Part shown: positions 1-7,430 of the stretch, piece after piece | How positions within the stretch are numbered: position 1 is the first letter of the stretch | How the letters are laid out: every line of letters begins with the position of its first letter | Assembly (NCBI GenBank): GCA_022779365.1 | Contig: JALFSI010000001.1 | Location: 1 to 27,590 of the forward strand | Direction: 5' to 3' | Source of the DNA: CAG-170 sp022779365 | Lineage (GTDB): Bacteria > Bacillota > Clostridia > Oscillospirales > Oscillospiraceae | DNA: 27,590 nt | Notes under the pieces: model-generated | Told to the model about the DNA's origin: nothing | The model's input: the letters and a program-made list of their open reading frames with translations, nothing else | The model's database searches: none | Program-made: the position numbers and the translations under genes

Positions 1-159
1 GCCGGACAGGACGTTCATCAGCGTGGATTTGCCCGCGCCGTTCTCGCCCACCAGCGCCTTGATCTCGCCCCGCTTTACCTGAAACGTCACGTTATCCAGC
101 GCCTTTACACCCGGAAATTCTTTGGTGATGCCTCGCATCTCCAGGATATTATCTTGCAT
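1..159 (-). CDS. Sugar ABC transporter ATPase, N-terminal part only
   Basis: This is the first 53 residues of an ATP-binding subunit that runs off the left edge. The residues include the Walker A motif GENGAGKST (about 38-46) followed by LMNVLSG, and the start EMRGITKEFPGVKAL is typical of the duplicated-ATPase subunits of CUT2 monosaccharide importers (MglA/RbsA/XylG family). Such proteins hydrolyse ATP at the inner face of the membrane to drive sugar import. The ATG at 159 is preceded by GAGGAG at a suitable distance. It lies 115 bp downstream of the sugar-binding lipoprotein gene and is probably its partner. The permease, the second ATPase half and the substrate cannot be read from this window. 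Confidence 0.9.
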   Translation of the reverse strand, partial: MQDNILEMRGITKEFPGVKALDNVTFQVKRGEIKALVGENGAGKSTLMNVLSG

Positions 160-237
160 TTGCTCATCTCCTCAAAAGACGCGCAGAGTGCTGCGCATCG
201 GGGTCGTTGCTCTGCCGCGTGCGCGGCTGTTTATAGT

Positions 238-264
238 GTGACCGCCGGAAAACCCGGCGGTCAC
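238..264 (-). repeat. Intercistronic GC-rich stem-loop
   Basis: Perfect 11-bp inverted repeat: arms 238-248 and 254-264, 5-nt loop. It lies between the stop of the binding-protein gene and the start of the ATPase gene. No U-run follows it in the direction of transcription, so it is not a canonical intrinsic terminator. By analogy with other binding-protein-dependent operons it could protect the 3' end of the binding-protein message, giving more binding protein than transporter; that role is inferred. Confidence 0.7.
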
Positions 265-274
265 GATCAATACG

Positions 275-1369
275 TTAGCCGTTCACTTCAGCGTCGGTGT
301 AGAAGCCGACATCCACAAGGTACTGGACATTGTCCTTGTCGATCAGGTACGGATCATAGGTGCTGGCGGGAACATCCTTCACGCCGTTGTTGTAGGTGGT
401 GGTGGAAGCGGGCTCCTTGCCGGCGAACACGTCATTGACGATGGGAACAATGATCTCACACAGAGCGTTGGCATCCAGGAACGCCGTCATGGACTGCTTG
501 CCGGCCTTGATGTTCTTCACAGCTGCAAGCTCGGCGTCCTGCCCGGTGATGATGGGATAGGGGTTGTCGGACGTGCCGTAGCCCATGGTCTCCAGCGAAG
601 AGATGACGCCAAGTGCGAGGCAGTCGGCAGCGACCAGAACAGCGTCCAGATGCTCGTCTGCATAATAGCCGGACAGCAGGTTATCCATACGGGACTGCGC
701 CTTGGAGGAGTCCCAGGACTGAATTGCGGTCTGCGTGTAGCTGGTCTGACCGGACTTGACAACGAGCTTACCGTTATCAATGTAGGGCTGCAGCTTGTTC
801 ATAGCGCCCTCATAGAAGAAGGTAGCGTTGGTGTCATCCTGCGAGCCGGAGAAGATCTCAAGGGTGAACGGACCGTCCTGGTTCTCGAGGTCCAGCGTAT
901 CGACGATGTACTGACCCTGCAGCTCGCCCATACGGGTGAGGTCGAAGGTGATGTAGTAATCGACGGCTTCCGTGTTGGTGATCAGGCGGTCTTCTGCGAT
1001 AACATAGATGCCGGCGTCCTTTGCCTTTTCGCAGGCGTCGGTCAGAGCGGCGCAGTCAACGGCAACGATGACCAGCGCGTTCACGCCCTTGGTGATCATG
1101 TTTTCGATCTGCATTGCCTGCTTCGCGGAATCGTCCTCGGCGTATTCGATCTGTGTGGCATAGCCCGCATTCTCAAAAGCAGCGGTCAAACGTTCGCCCT
1201 GGATCGACCAGATGGTCTGCTCCTTGGTGGGCATCAGGATGCCGATGGTCTTCTTGGCATCAGCAGAGGCGGCGGGTTCATCGTTGGTTTTCTTGTCGCC
1301 GGAGGCAGCACAGGCGCACAGCCCGAGCAGCATGACGAGTGCAAGCGCGATCGCGATGACTTTTTTCAT
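275..1369 (-). CDS. Sugar-binding lipoprotein of an ABC transporter (ChvE/MglB-like)
   Basis: A 364-residue extracytoplasmic solute-binding protein. It starts with a lipoprotein signal: MKK, a hydrophobic stretch, then LLGLCAC, with Cys20 the likely lipidated residue, followed by a short Ser/Asp/Lys-rich linker. The mature part has the periplasmic-binding-protein type I pattern: TIGILMPTKEQTIW, ALVIVAVDCAAL, GIYVIAEDRLI, then a second lobe with LDAVLVAADCLALGVI and PIITGQDAE. These match the multiple-monosaccharide binding proteins of the CUT2 class. It should sit on the outer face of the membrane and deliver sugar to the transporter encoded next to it. The start ATG has AGGAGG upstream. The exact sugar cannot be assigned; aldoses such as xylose, galactose or arabinose are typical of the family. 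Confidence 0.9.
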   Translation of the reverse strand: MKKVIAIALALVMLLGLCACAASGDKKTNDEPAASADAKKTIGILMPTKEQTIWSIQGERLTAAFENAGYATQIEYAEDDSAKQAMQIENMITKGVNALVIVAVDCAALTDACEKAKDAGIYVIAEDRLITNTEAVDYYITFDLTRMGELQGQYIVDTLDLENQDGPFTLEIFSGSQDDTNATFFYEGAMNKLQPYIDNGKLVVKSGQTSYTQTAIQSWDSSKAQSRMDNLLSGYYADEHLDAVLVAADCLALGVISSLETMGYGTSDNPYPIITGQDAELAAVKNIKAGKQSMTAFLDANALCEIIVPIVNDVFAGKEPASTTTYNNGVKDVPASTYDPYLIDKDNVQYLVDVGFYTDAEVNG

Positions 1370-1660
1370 TGTTCGTTCCTCCTGATTTTTTGATGGCGTG
1401 CTTTTCTGCCAAGCTGCCTGCCGGACGTCTGCGCAGCGCTGCGCGTAACGTTTTCTTGCTGTCCCCGCCCTGACCTCTGAACTTTCAGAAGTTTATCGTT
1501 CTTTGACAACGTCAAAGGACAGCGGGACGTTCCGCTGTGCACTGTTTTGCGAACACAAGTGACAAGGATGCAGGAAAACGCAATCGTGCAGACTGCACAA
1601 CAGAGAAGTTTTTTGAGCTTCCCTGACCGGCAGAATCACTAAAGCAGTAAAGCTAACCTA
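1370..1660 (-). promoter_or_regulatory. Long palindrome-rich 5' leader of the sugar transporter operon
   Basis: About 290 nt lie between the predicted transcription start (near 1661) and the lipoprotein start codon. No gene is visible here. The stretch holds several short perfect inverted repeats: 1431-1444 (14-nt self-complementary), 1501-1517 (7-bp arms, 3-nt loop), 1521-1536 (5-bp arms) and 1586-1598 (6-bp arms, 1-nt centre). They could be operator sites or RNA hairpins; nothing in the sequence identifies the regulator. Confidence 0.5.
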
Positions 1661-1667
1661 TGCGTTC

Positions 1668-1696
1668 AGTTTAAGCGCAGTTTGCCCGATTGTCAA
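1668..1696 (-). promoter_or_regulatory. Sigma-A-type promoter of the sugar transporter operon
   Basis: On the minus strand TTGACA (1696-1691, consensus) is followed by a 17-bp spacer and TAAACT (1673-1668, 4 of 6 matches to the -10 box). It lies in the AT-rich part of the 512-bp gap between the ispH-S1 terminator and the lipoprotein gene. The predicted start of transcription is near 1661. Confidence 0.6.
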
Positions 1697-1832
1697 GAAT
1701 TTTCAGTAGCCTTCTGCTTTTCAAACCGAATTTTGTGTAAACTATCCAAAACAAAACCACTAAACCTGCCAATTTTCAACGAGACAATGTTGCGGACAAT
1801 CTTGCGATTTAGTAAGTCATCCGCCGTCGCGC

Positions 1833-1870
1833 TAAAATAAAGAAAGGAGGCAGCCTGCGGCTGCCTCCTT
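1833..1870 (-). terminator. Intrinsic terminator of the rpiR-cmk-ispH/S1 operon
   Basis: Perfect 12-bp stem (1844-1855 with 1859-1870) and a 3-nt loop, starting 11 bp past the stop codon of the fusion gene. In the direction of transcription the stem is followed by the T-rich tract TCTTTATTTTAG. This is a textbook Rho-independent terminator. Confidence 0.92.
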
Positions 1871-1881
1871 GAAAATAGCGA

Positions 1882-3846
1882 TTATTCGGCGTCTTCCTCG
1901 ACCGGCTCTTCGTCCGCGGACGGAGCGAGCAGGGCGCGAATGGACAGGGAGATACGCTTGTGCTCCTCATCGATGTCGATGATCTTCGCTTCGACTTCCT
2001 GACCCTCGGACAGCACGTCTTCGGGCTTGCCGATGCGGCGGTCAGCGATCTGGGAGATGTGGATCAGACCGTCAACGCCGGGGATGATCTCGGCAAACGC
2101 GCCGAAGGTCATGAGCTTGACGACCTTGACCTTCACAACGTCGCCAACGTGATAGTTGGTGGTGAAGATCTTCCACGGGTTGGTGTCCTCGGTCTTGTAG
2201 CCGAGAGAGATCTTCTTCTTTTCCGGGTCAAACGCCAGAACGAACACATCGACCTCGTCACCGACCTTGACGACCTCGGACGGATTCTTGATGCGGTTCC
2301 AGGACAGCTCGGAAACATGGACCATACCGTCAACGCCGCCGATGTCCACGAACGCGCCGTAGGACGTGAGGGACTTGACAACGCCATGATAGTGCTTGCC
2401 GACCTCGATCTCGCTCCAGATCTTCTCCTGAGCTGCCTTGCGCTGCTCAGAGGCGACGGCACGGATCGAGCCGACCACACGGTGACGCGCGCGGTTGACC
2501 TCGGTCAGGCGGAGCTGGACGGTCTTCTTGACCAGCTCGCCCAGATCGCCGCCCTTGGGAACGCCGGTCTGCGAGGCGGGCACGAACACACGGATGCCCT
2601 TGACATTGACGACAACGCCGCCCTTGTTCTCTTCGGTGACAACGCCTTCAAACACGTCCTTGGATTCGACCGCGTTCTCGATCTCTTCCCAAGCCTTGCC
2701 GGCTTCCAGACGCTTCTTGGACAGGCGGACGACGCCTTCGCCGTCGTTGACGTGCACGACAACAGCTTCGACCTCGTCGCCGACCTTGACCAGGTCTTCG
2801 ATCTTGGCGTTGGGGTCGGACGAGAAGTCTTCGATCGGGATGTAAGCGGTGTGCTTCGTGCCCAGATCGACTTCGATCTCCGTAGAGCCGATCGCCATGA
2901 CGGTGCCCGTGACCTTATCTCCATTATTTAAAGTTTTGAGGGACTGCTCGAGAAGCTCGGCAAAATTCTCCTCCATTGCAGTTTCAACCTTGATTTCTTC
3001 GCTCATTTTTTTGTTTACCTCCTTAATTATCCACGCCGGTGTGGACGCACCTGCGGTGATGCCAACAGTATTCGCGTTTTGGAAGAGATGCAGGTCCAGT
3101 TCCTCCGCATGATCGACCAGCGACACACTGCTGCAATGCTGTTTGCAGATCATGGCAAGCCGCCCGGTGTTGGAGCTTCTGGCGTCACCCACGACGACCA
3201 TGGCGTCGCTCCTCTGAGCGAGCACGGTCGCTTCTTTTTGACGCATTTCCGTAGCTTTGCATATTGTATCAAAGATTTCGCAATTTGTACACACTTTTTT
3301 TGCGATTTCGCAGCAAGTTTTCCACAAAATCTGCGTGCTGGTCGTCTGGCAGACCATGCGCATCGGCTGGTTCTTGCGATTTTCGTCCGCGTCGAGCCAG
3401 CCTTGCAGCTCCTCCGGGGTCTCAAAGATCACGGGGGCCTCACACCAGCCCGCGATGGCGAGCACTTCGGGGTGCGTGCGCGTGCCGATGATGACGGGCT
3501 GCTGCCCGTTCAGCGCGGCTTCGGAGATGATCTTGTGGATTTTTTTTACAAACGGACACGTCGCGTCCACGATGCGCGCGCCGGTCGCCTGTAAGCGCTC
3601 GTACTCCGCGCGCGACACGCCGTGGGAGCGGATGACGACGCACTCCCCTGCCTGTGCCTGTTCTGGGGCGGACAGCTCGCGCACGCCGAGCGCCTCAAAA
3701 TGCGCAACCACATGGCGGTTGTGGATGATCGGACCGAGCGTGGCGACGCGTCCTCCCGCCTTGACTGCTTCCTCGACCAGCTCGACCGCACGGCTGACGC
3801 CAAAGCAGAACCCCGCCGTTTCGGCGACGATGACGGTACGCGCCAT
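1882..3846 (-). CDS. ispH: Fused IspH (HMBPP reductase) and ribosomal protein S1
   Basis: A 654-residue fusion. Residues 1-280 are IspH, the [4Fe-4S] enzyme making isopentenyl and dimethylallyl diphosphate in the last step of the MEP pathway. Cluster ligands Cys14 (GFCFGV), Cys97 (DATCPFV) and Cys196 (DTICKATE) are all present, as are the substrate-binding signatures SHGV, THPE, SSNT and ASTP. Residues about 305-640 hold four S1 (OB-fold) RNA-binding domains, with domains 3 and 4 closest to consensus (SYGAFVDIGGVDGMVHVSE, FGAFAEIIPGVDGLIHISQ), then an acidic tail. IspH-S1 fusions are known in Clostridia. Its ATG shares one base with the cmk stop (TAATG), implying translational coupling. The junction carries an A7 run and a strong internal start site; see the separate entry. 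Confidence 0.95.
   Translation of the reverse strand: MARTVIVAETAGFCFGVSRAVELVEEAVKAGGRVATLGPIIHNRHVVAHFEALGVRELSAPEQAQAGECVVIRSHGVSRAEYERLQATGARIVDATCPFVKKIHKIISEAALNGQQPVIIGTRTHPEVLAIAGWCEAPVIFETPEELQGWLDADENRKNQPMRMVCQTTSTQILWKTCCEIAKKVCTNCEIFDTICKATEMRQKEATVLAQRSDAMVVVGDARSSNTGRLAMICKQHCSSVSLVDHAEELDLHLFQNANTVGITAGASTPAWIIKEVNKKMSEEIKVETAMEENFAELLEQSLKTLNNGDKVTGTVMAIGSTEIEVDLGTKHTAYIPIEDFSSDPNAKIEDLVKVGDEVEAVVVHVNDGEGVVRLSKKRLEAGKAWEEIENAVESKDVFEGVVTEENKGGVVVNVKGIRVFVPASQTGVPKGGDLGELVKKTVQLRLTEVNRARHRVVGSIRAVASEQRKAAQEKIWSEIEVGKHYHGVVKSLTSYGAFVDIGGVDGMVHVSELSWNRIKNPSEVVKVGDEVDVFVLAFDPEKKKISLGYKTEDTNPWKIFTTNYHVGDVVKVKVVKLMTFGAFAEIIPGVDGLIHISQIADRRIGKPEDVLSEGQEVEAKIIDIDEEHKRISLSIRALLAPSADEEPVEEDAE
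3003..3024 (-). promoter_or_regulatory. Internal ribosome binding site and start for free S1, with A7 run
   Basis: Inside the fusion frame, AAGGAGGT (3024-3017) stands 10 nt before an in-frame ATG (3006-3004), residue Met281. Starting there would give a 374-residue S1 with all four domains. The seven A's at 3012-3006 run into TGAG, so loss of one A in DNA or RNA would put TGA directly after Lys280 and leave a free IspH whose stop overlaps the S1 start as ATGA. Confidence 0.7.
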
Positions 3847-4526
3847 TACGCCAGCTTCTCCCGGATGATCTTAAGAATGCGCTGTGCTGACTGCTCCACG
3901 TCCAGCTCCGACGTGTCGAGCAGCACTGCGTCCTTTGCGGGCTTGAGCGGCGCACAGGCGCGGGTGGAGTCCTGCTTGTCGCGCTTCTGCATTTCCTCCA
4001 GCACCTTGGCGAGCGTCGTTTGTTCGCCCTTCTGTGTCAGCTCCAGATACCGCCGCTGCGCGCGCTGCTCCGCCGAGGCGGTGAGGAAAATCTTCACGTC
4101 CGCGTCCGGCAGAACGACCGTTCCGATGTCGCGCCCGTCCATGACCACGCTGTTCACACGCGCGAGCTGCCGCTGCATATCCAGCAGAAACGCCCGCACG
4201 ACCGGCAGCGACGAAACGCCGGAGGCGTAACGCGACATTTCGGGCGTGCGCAGCTCGTCCGTCACGTCCTTGCCGTTCAGGATCATGTGCTGCACGCCGT
4301 CCGGCTGGTGCTCGATCTGGATATTCACATCGTCCAGCAGCCGCGTCACGCCGTCCACATCCTTCGGACCGATGCCGTACAGCCACATATGATAGCCGAC
4401 CGTGCGGTAGATCGCGCCGGTATCGACGTACAAAATGCCAAGCTCCTGCGCCACACGGCGCGCCATGGTGCTTTTACCCGCGCCGGCAGGACCGTCGATG
4501 GCAACGCTGAATCTCGATTTTTTCAT
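3846..4526 (-). CDS. cmk: Cytidylate kinase
   Basis: A 226-residue kinase that phosphorylates CMP and dCMP using ATP, in cytoplasmic pyrimidine salvage and synthesis. The P-loop GPAGAGKST is at residues 12-20, followed by the YVDTGAIYR CMP-binding segment, the family GRDIGTVVLPDAD motif and the RRYLEL lid region. Length is normal for bacterial Cmk. The reading frame stays open 20 codons further upstream, but the ATG at 4526 is preferred: GGAGG lies just upstream and the family homology begins there. The start overlaps the flavoprotein stop by 4 nt (ATGA). In many Clostridia cmk sits next to ispH-S1, as here. Confidence 0.97.
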   Translation of the reverse strand: MKKSRFSVAIDGPAGAGKSTMARRVAQELGILYVDTGAIYRTVGYHMWLYGIGPKDVDGVTRLLDDVNIQIEHQPDGVQHMILNGKDVTDELRTPEMSRYASGVSSLPVVRAFLLDMQRQLARVNSVVMDGRDIGTVVLPDADVKIFLTASAEQRAQRRYLELTQKGEQTTLAKVLEEMQKRDKQDSTRACAPLKPAKDAVLLDTSELDVEQSAQRILKIIREKLA

Positions 4527-5779
4527 AGTGTATCCTCCCGAAGTGCCTCCGCCGCCGCCAACGCAGCCGCGCGCGCGGTGGACCATGCGATCTGCAAATT
4601 AAAGCCGCCCGTGTAGGCGTCAACATCCAGAATCTCGCCTGCAAAATAGAGCCCCGTGACGAGCTTGGAGCGCATCGTGCCCGGCTCGACCTCCGAGACC
4701 TTTACACCGCCGGAGGTGACGATTGCCTCCTCCACAGGCGCTTTGCACGCGATCTCCACGGTAAAATCCTTGAGCACATGCAATAGCTGCCGCCGCTGCT
4801 CACGCGTGACGGCGTTGACCTTCTGATCGGGTGCGATCCCGCTGCGGCGGATCACGACCGGGATCATCAGCCGCGGCAGCAGCACGCCGAGAACATTGTC
4901 AAAATCGCGATTGGGATTTTCGGAAAACTCCCGCAGCAGCCGCGCGTCCAGCGTCTGGTCGTCCAGCGCGGGCTTGAGGTCGATGTGCAGCGTGTACGCC
5001 TCGCCGTCCTTCATATGCGCGCTCGCGCTGAGGACGACAGGACCTGACACGCCGAAATGCGTAAATAACAGCTCGCCGAAGTCGGTAAACACGGACTTTT
5101 TGCGCCCATTTTCCAGCCGGACGGCGATGTTTCGCAGAGAAAGCCCCTGCATCTGCGCGCAGTCGTGCCCCTTTTCGACCAGCGGAACGAGCGAGCCGGT
5201 GGGCGGCACGATGGTGTGCCCCAGCGCCTGCGCCATGCGGTAGCCGTCGCCGGTCGAGCCGGTGAGCGGATAGGAGCAGCCGCCGGCGGCGAGGATGACC
5301 GCGCGCGCCGCGATGTCTCCGGCATCGGTCTTTACGCCCGTCACCGCGCCGTTTTCCGTCAGAATTTCCTCCGCACGGCAGCGCTTTACCTGCACGCCGC
5401 CCGCGCGAAGATACGCGCGCAGCGCGTCAATGACGCTGGCGGAGCGGTCGGACTGCGGAAACACCCGTGCGCCGCGCTCGGTCTTGAGCGGACAGCCGAG
5501 GCGCTCCAGCAGCTCCATCATGCTGCTCGGCGGAAAGGCATAAATGCTGCTGTACAAAAAGCGCGGATTGCGCGGGACGTTTTTGAAAAAATCCTCCGGC
5601 GGGCAGTCGTTCGTGACGTTGCAGCGCCCCTTGCCGGTGATATAGAGCTTTTTACCCAGACGGTCGTTCGGCTCGAGAAGCACCACGCGTGCGCCCTGCT
5701 CCGCCGCCGTTCCTGCGGCAAGCATCCCTGCCGCGCCGCCGCCGATGACGATCAGCTCATTCAACATATTCGTTGACAT
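4523..5779 (-). CDS. HI0933/YhiN-family FAD-dependent oxidoreductase
   Basis: A 418-residue flavoprotein. Near the N-terminus it has the dinucleotide-binding glycine motif GGGAAG (residues 13-18), an E closing the second strand (LLEPNDRLGKKL) and the family signature ITGKGRCNVTN. The C-terminus has the typical TGLYFAGEILDVDAYTGGFNLQIAWSTA arrangement, with the FAD-contacting GE and GGFN/Q. Members are annotated as aminoacetone oxidase family or BaiN/RdsA-like NAD(P)/FAD oxidoreductases; the physiological substrate is mostly unknown, so no reaction is assigned. The start at 5779 has GGGAGG upstream and overlaps the end of the RpiR gene by 23 nt; an alternative ATG at 5767 is possible. Confidence 0.9.
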   Translation of the reverse strand: MSTNMLNELIVIGGGAAGMLAAGTAAEQGARVVLLEPNDRLGKKLYITGKGRCNVTNDCPPEDFFKNVPRNPRFLYSSIYAFPPSSMMELLERLGCPLKTERGARVFPQSDRSASVIDALRAYLRAGGVQVKRCRAEEILTENGAVTGVKTDAGDIAARAVILAAGGCSYPLTGSTGDGYRMAQALGHTIVPPTGSLVPLVEKGHDCAQMQGLSLRNIAVRLENGRKKSVFTDFGELLFTHFGVSGPVVLSASAHMKDGEAYTLHIDLKPALDDQTLDARLLREFSENPNRDFDNVLGVLLPRLMIPVVIRRSGIAPDQKVNAVTREQRRQLLHVLKDFTVEIACKAPVEEAIVTSGGVKVSEVEPGTMRSKLVTGLYFAGEILDVDAYTGGFNLQIAWSTARAAALAAAEALREDTL

Positions 5780-6614
5780 CGTATTCCTCCCACAGACGCT
5801 CGATGTCCTGATACGTCCGCGAGAGCATCTGCTCCTGCCGGCGGCTGATCAGGGCGAGCAGCGCGTTGACCACGCTCATCGGCGCGACGAGCGAGTCCAC
5901 GACCGACACCATGTCGCTCTTGGCGACCAGCACGCAGTCGGACACGCGTCCGGCGGGCGCATCCACCTTGTCGGTGATGGAGGCGGTCGTTGCGCCGCGT
6001 GCGCGGGCGTATTGCAGGAGCTTGACCGTGCGCACCGAGTAGCGCGGCAGGCTGATGCCGAGCACAATGTCCTCATGCGTCACATGGATCATCTGTTCAA
6101 ACATCTCGCTGGTAGAGGCAGACGTGATGAGCTGCACATTATCAAAGGCGCTGCGCAGGTGGAAATTCAAAAAAAACGCGATGGCAGCGGACGAGCGCAC
6201 GCCTACAATATAAATACGCCGTGCGTGCAGGATCGCGTCCACACACTTTTCAAGCTGCTCGCGGTCCAGCAGCTCCCCCGTGCGGCGCAGCGCGTCAATA
6301 TCCGCCTGCAAGACCGCACCCGCCACATCGCCCGCAATGCGGCTGTTGGAGACCTCAATGCGCTGCACGCTGGTGAGCTTGGTGCGCACGAGCGCCTGAA
6401 GCGTTTTCTGCATACTCGGGTAGCCGTCAAAGCCCAGCTCCACGGCAAAGCGCACGACCGTCGATTCCGAAACGCCCACGGTCTTGCCCAGACGACTGGC
6501 GGTCATAAACGCCGCTTTGTCGTAGGAATCCATAATATAGTTGGCGATGAGCTTCTGTCCCTTGGAAAAGGTGCGGAAGCGCTCCTGCAAAAGGGAAAGA
6601 ATATCGTCCGACAC
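5757..6614 (-). CDS. RpiR/MurR-family transcriptional regulator
   Basis: A 285-residue DNA-binding regulator. Residues 1 to about 77 form the RpiR-type helix-turn-helix domain, including the characteristic MTASRLGKTVGVSESTVVRF and LGFDGYPSMQKTL. Residues about 125-260 form a SIS (sugar isomerase) domain, beginning RIYIVGVRSSAAIA and followed by the ASTSEM segment. SIS domains of this family bind phosphosugars, so it probably senses a sugar phosphate. The start is GTG at 6614, 7 nt after AGGAGGT. It is the first gene of the operon with the flavoprotein, cmk and ispH-S1, an unexpected partner set. The palindromic sequence around its promoter could be its own operator, by inference. Confidence 0.93.
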   Translation of the reverse strand: MSDDILSLLQERFRTFSKGQKLIANYIMDSYDKAAFMTASRLGKTVGVSESTVVRFAVELGFDGYPSMQKTLQALVRTKLTSVQRIEVSNSRIAGDVAGAVLQADIDALRRTGELLDREQLEKCVDAILHARRIYIVGVRSSAAIAFFLNFHLRSAFDNVQLITSASTSEMFEQMIHVTHEDIVLGISLPRYSVRTVKLLQYARARGATTASITDKVDAPAGRVSDCVLVAKSDMVSVVDSLVAPMSVVNALLALISRRQEQMLSRTYQDIERLWEEYDVNEYVE

Positions 6615-6646
6615 GCACGATACCTCCTAAATTTCAAATCCTGTTT

Positions 6647-6675
6647 ATGATACAGGTTTCGCGGAAATTTTGCAA
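6647..6675 (-). promoter_or_regulatory. Promoter of the rpiR-flavoprotein-cmk-ispH/S1 operon
   Basis: On the minus strand TTGCAA (6675-6670) is followed by a 17-bp spacer and TATCAT (6652-6647, 5 of 6 matches). Transcription would start near 6640, giving a leader of about 25 nt with a strong ribosome binding site. The -35 box lies in one arm of the 17-bp inverted repeat at 6658-6699, and the -10 box lies inside a second, smaller inverted repeat (6640-6644 with 6652-6656). Confidence 0.6.
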
Positions 6676-6699
6676 GCAAAACTGCAAAATTTCCGCGAA
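6658..6699 (-). terminator. 17-bp perfect inverted repeat (terminator and/or operator)
   Basis: Arms 6658-6674 and 6683-6699 are perfectly complementary, with an 8-nt loop. The hairpin begins 11 bp after the stop codon of the pseudouridine synthase gene, where a terminator for the long scpAB operon would be expected. No T-run follows, so termination would rely on the stable stem and its T-rich inner part. It also covers the -35 region of the RpiR promoter, so it may double as a regulator binding site. Confidence 0.6.
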
Positions 6700-6709
6700 C
6701 GATTGTCGT

Positions 6710-7414
6710 TTATTTTGTAAGAGATTCGAGTTCTTCGTCCGTCAGCTTCCGCCACGCGCCCGGGGCGAGCTGACCGAGCTTCAAGCTCCCCTCCGCCACG
6801 CGCAGCAGGCGCGTCACGCGCACTTCGTCGCGCTCGCAGAGTCTGCGAATTTGGCGGTTGCGCCCCTCGCAGATCACGAATTCCAAAAGTGCCCGATCCT
6901 CCTGCCGCCGTACAAGGCGCACCTGCGCAGGCGCGGTCGCGCGTCCGTCAATTTCGATCGGCTCGCGCAGAGCAGCATCCACGCCGTCGCGGTAGCCCGT
7001 CACCCAGACAAGATATGTTTTTGTAAAGCCCGCGCGCGGGTGCATGAGCCGGTTTGCCAGCGCGCCGTCATTCGTCATCAGCAGCAGCCCCTCAGAATTG
7101 AAGTCGAGCCGCCCGACGGGATAGACGCGCGCGCCGCAGTCCTGCACCAGCTCTGCCACGGTCCTGCGCCCCTTTTCGTCGGAAAGCGTGGTGACATAGC
7201 CGCGCGGCTTGTTGAGCATGAGGACTAATCGCGGCTGCGAAAAACGCAGGCGCTTGCCGTCCAGCTCGATCACGTCCTCGGCAGCGTCGGCACTGTCGCC
7301 CAGGTGCGCGGTGTTGCCGTTGACGCGCACGCGCCCGGCGAGGATCAGCTCCTCCGCCTTCCGGCGCGACGCCGCGCCGCTGCGCGAGAGGAGCTTTTGC
7401 AAACGTTCTTCCAT
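6710..7414 (-). CDS. RsuA/RluB-family rRNA pseudouridine synthase
   Basis: A 234-residue enzyme that isomerises a specific uridine in ribosomal RNA to pseudouridine. An N-terminal S4 RNA-binding domain (ERLQKLLSRSGAASRRKAEE onward, residues 2-60) is followed by the catalytic domain with GRLDFNSEGLLL, whose Asp104 is the family nucleophile, and the later ICEGRNRQIRRL motif. Length and layout fit RluB-type 23S synthases, but RsuA-type 16S specificity cannot be excluded. The frame is open 18 codons further upstream; ATG 7414 is chosen because homology starts there and AAGGAA precedes it. It is the last gene of the scpAB operon, 16 bp after the carboxypeptidase gene. In many Firmicutes this gene also sits beside scpB. 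Confidence 0.93.
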   Translation of the reverse strand: MEERLQKLLSRSGAASRRKAEELILAGRVRVNGNTAHLGDSADAAEDVIELDGKRLRFSQPRLVLMLNKPRGYVTTLSDEKGRRTVAELVQDCGARVYPVGRLDFNSEGLLLMTNDGALANRLMHPRAGFTKTYLVWVTGYRDGVDAALREPIEIDGRATAPAQVRLVRRQEDRALLEFVICEGRNRQIRRLCERDEVRVTRLLRVAEGSLKLGQLAPGAWRKLTDEELESLTK

Positions 7415-7430
7415 GGGGCTTCCTTTCCAT

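Noticed and set aside
1572..1586. Possible catabolite-control (cre-like) site in the sugar transporter leader
   Set aside because: It differs from the degenerate consensus at two fixed positions, including the end base. Such matches are common by chance in a 290-nt stretch.
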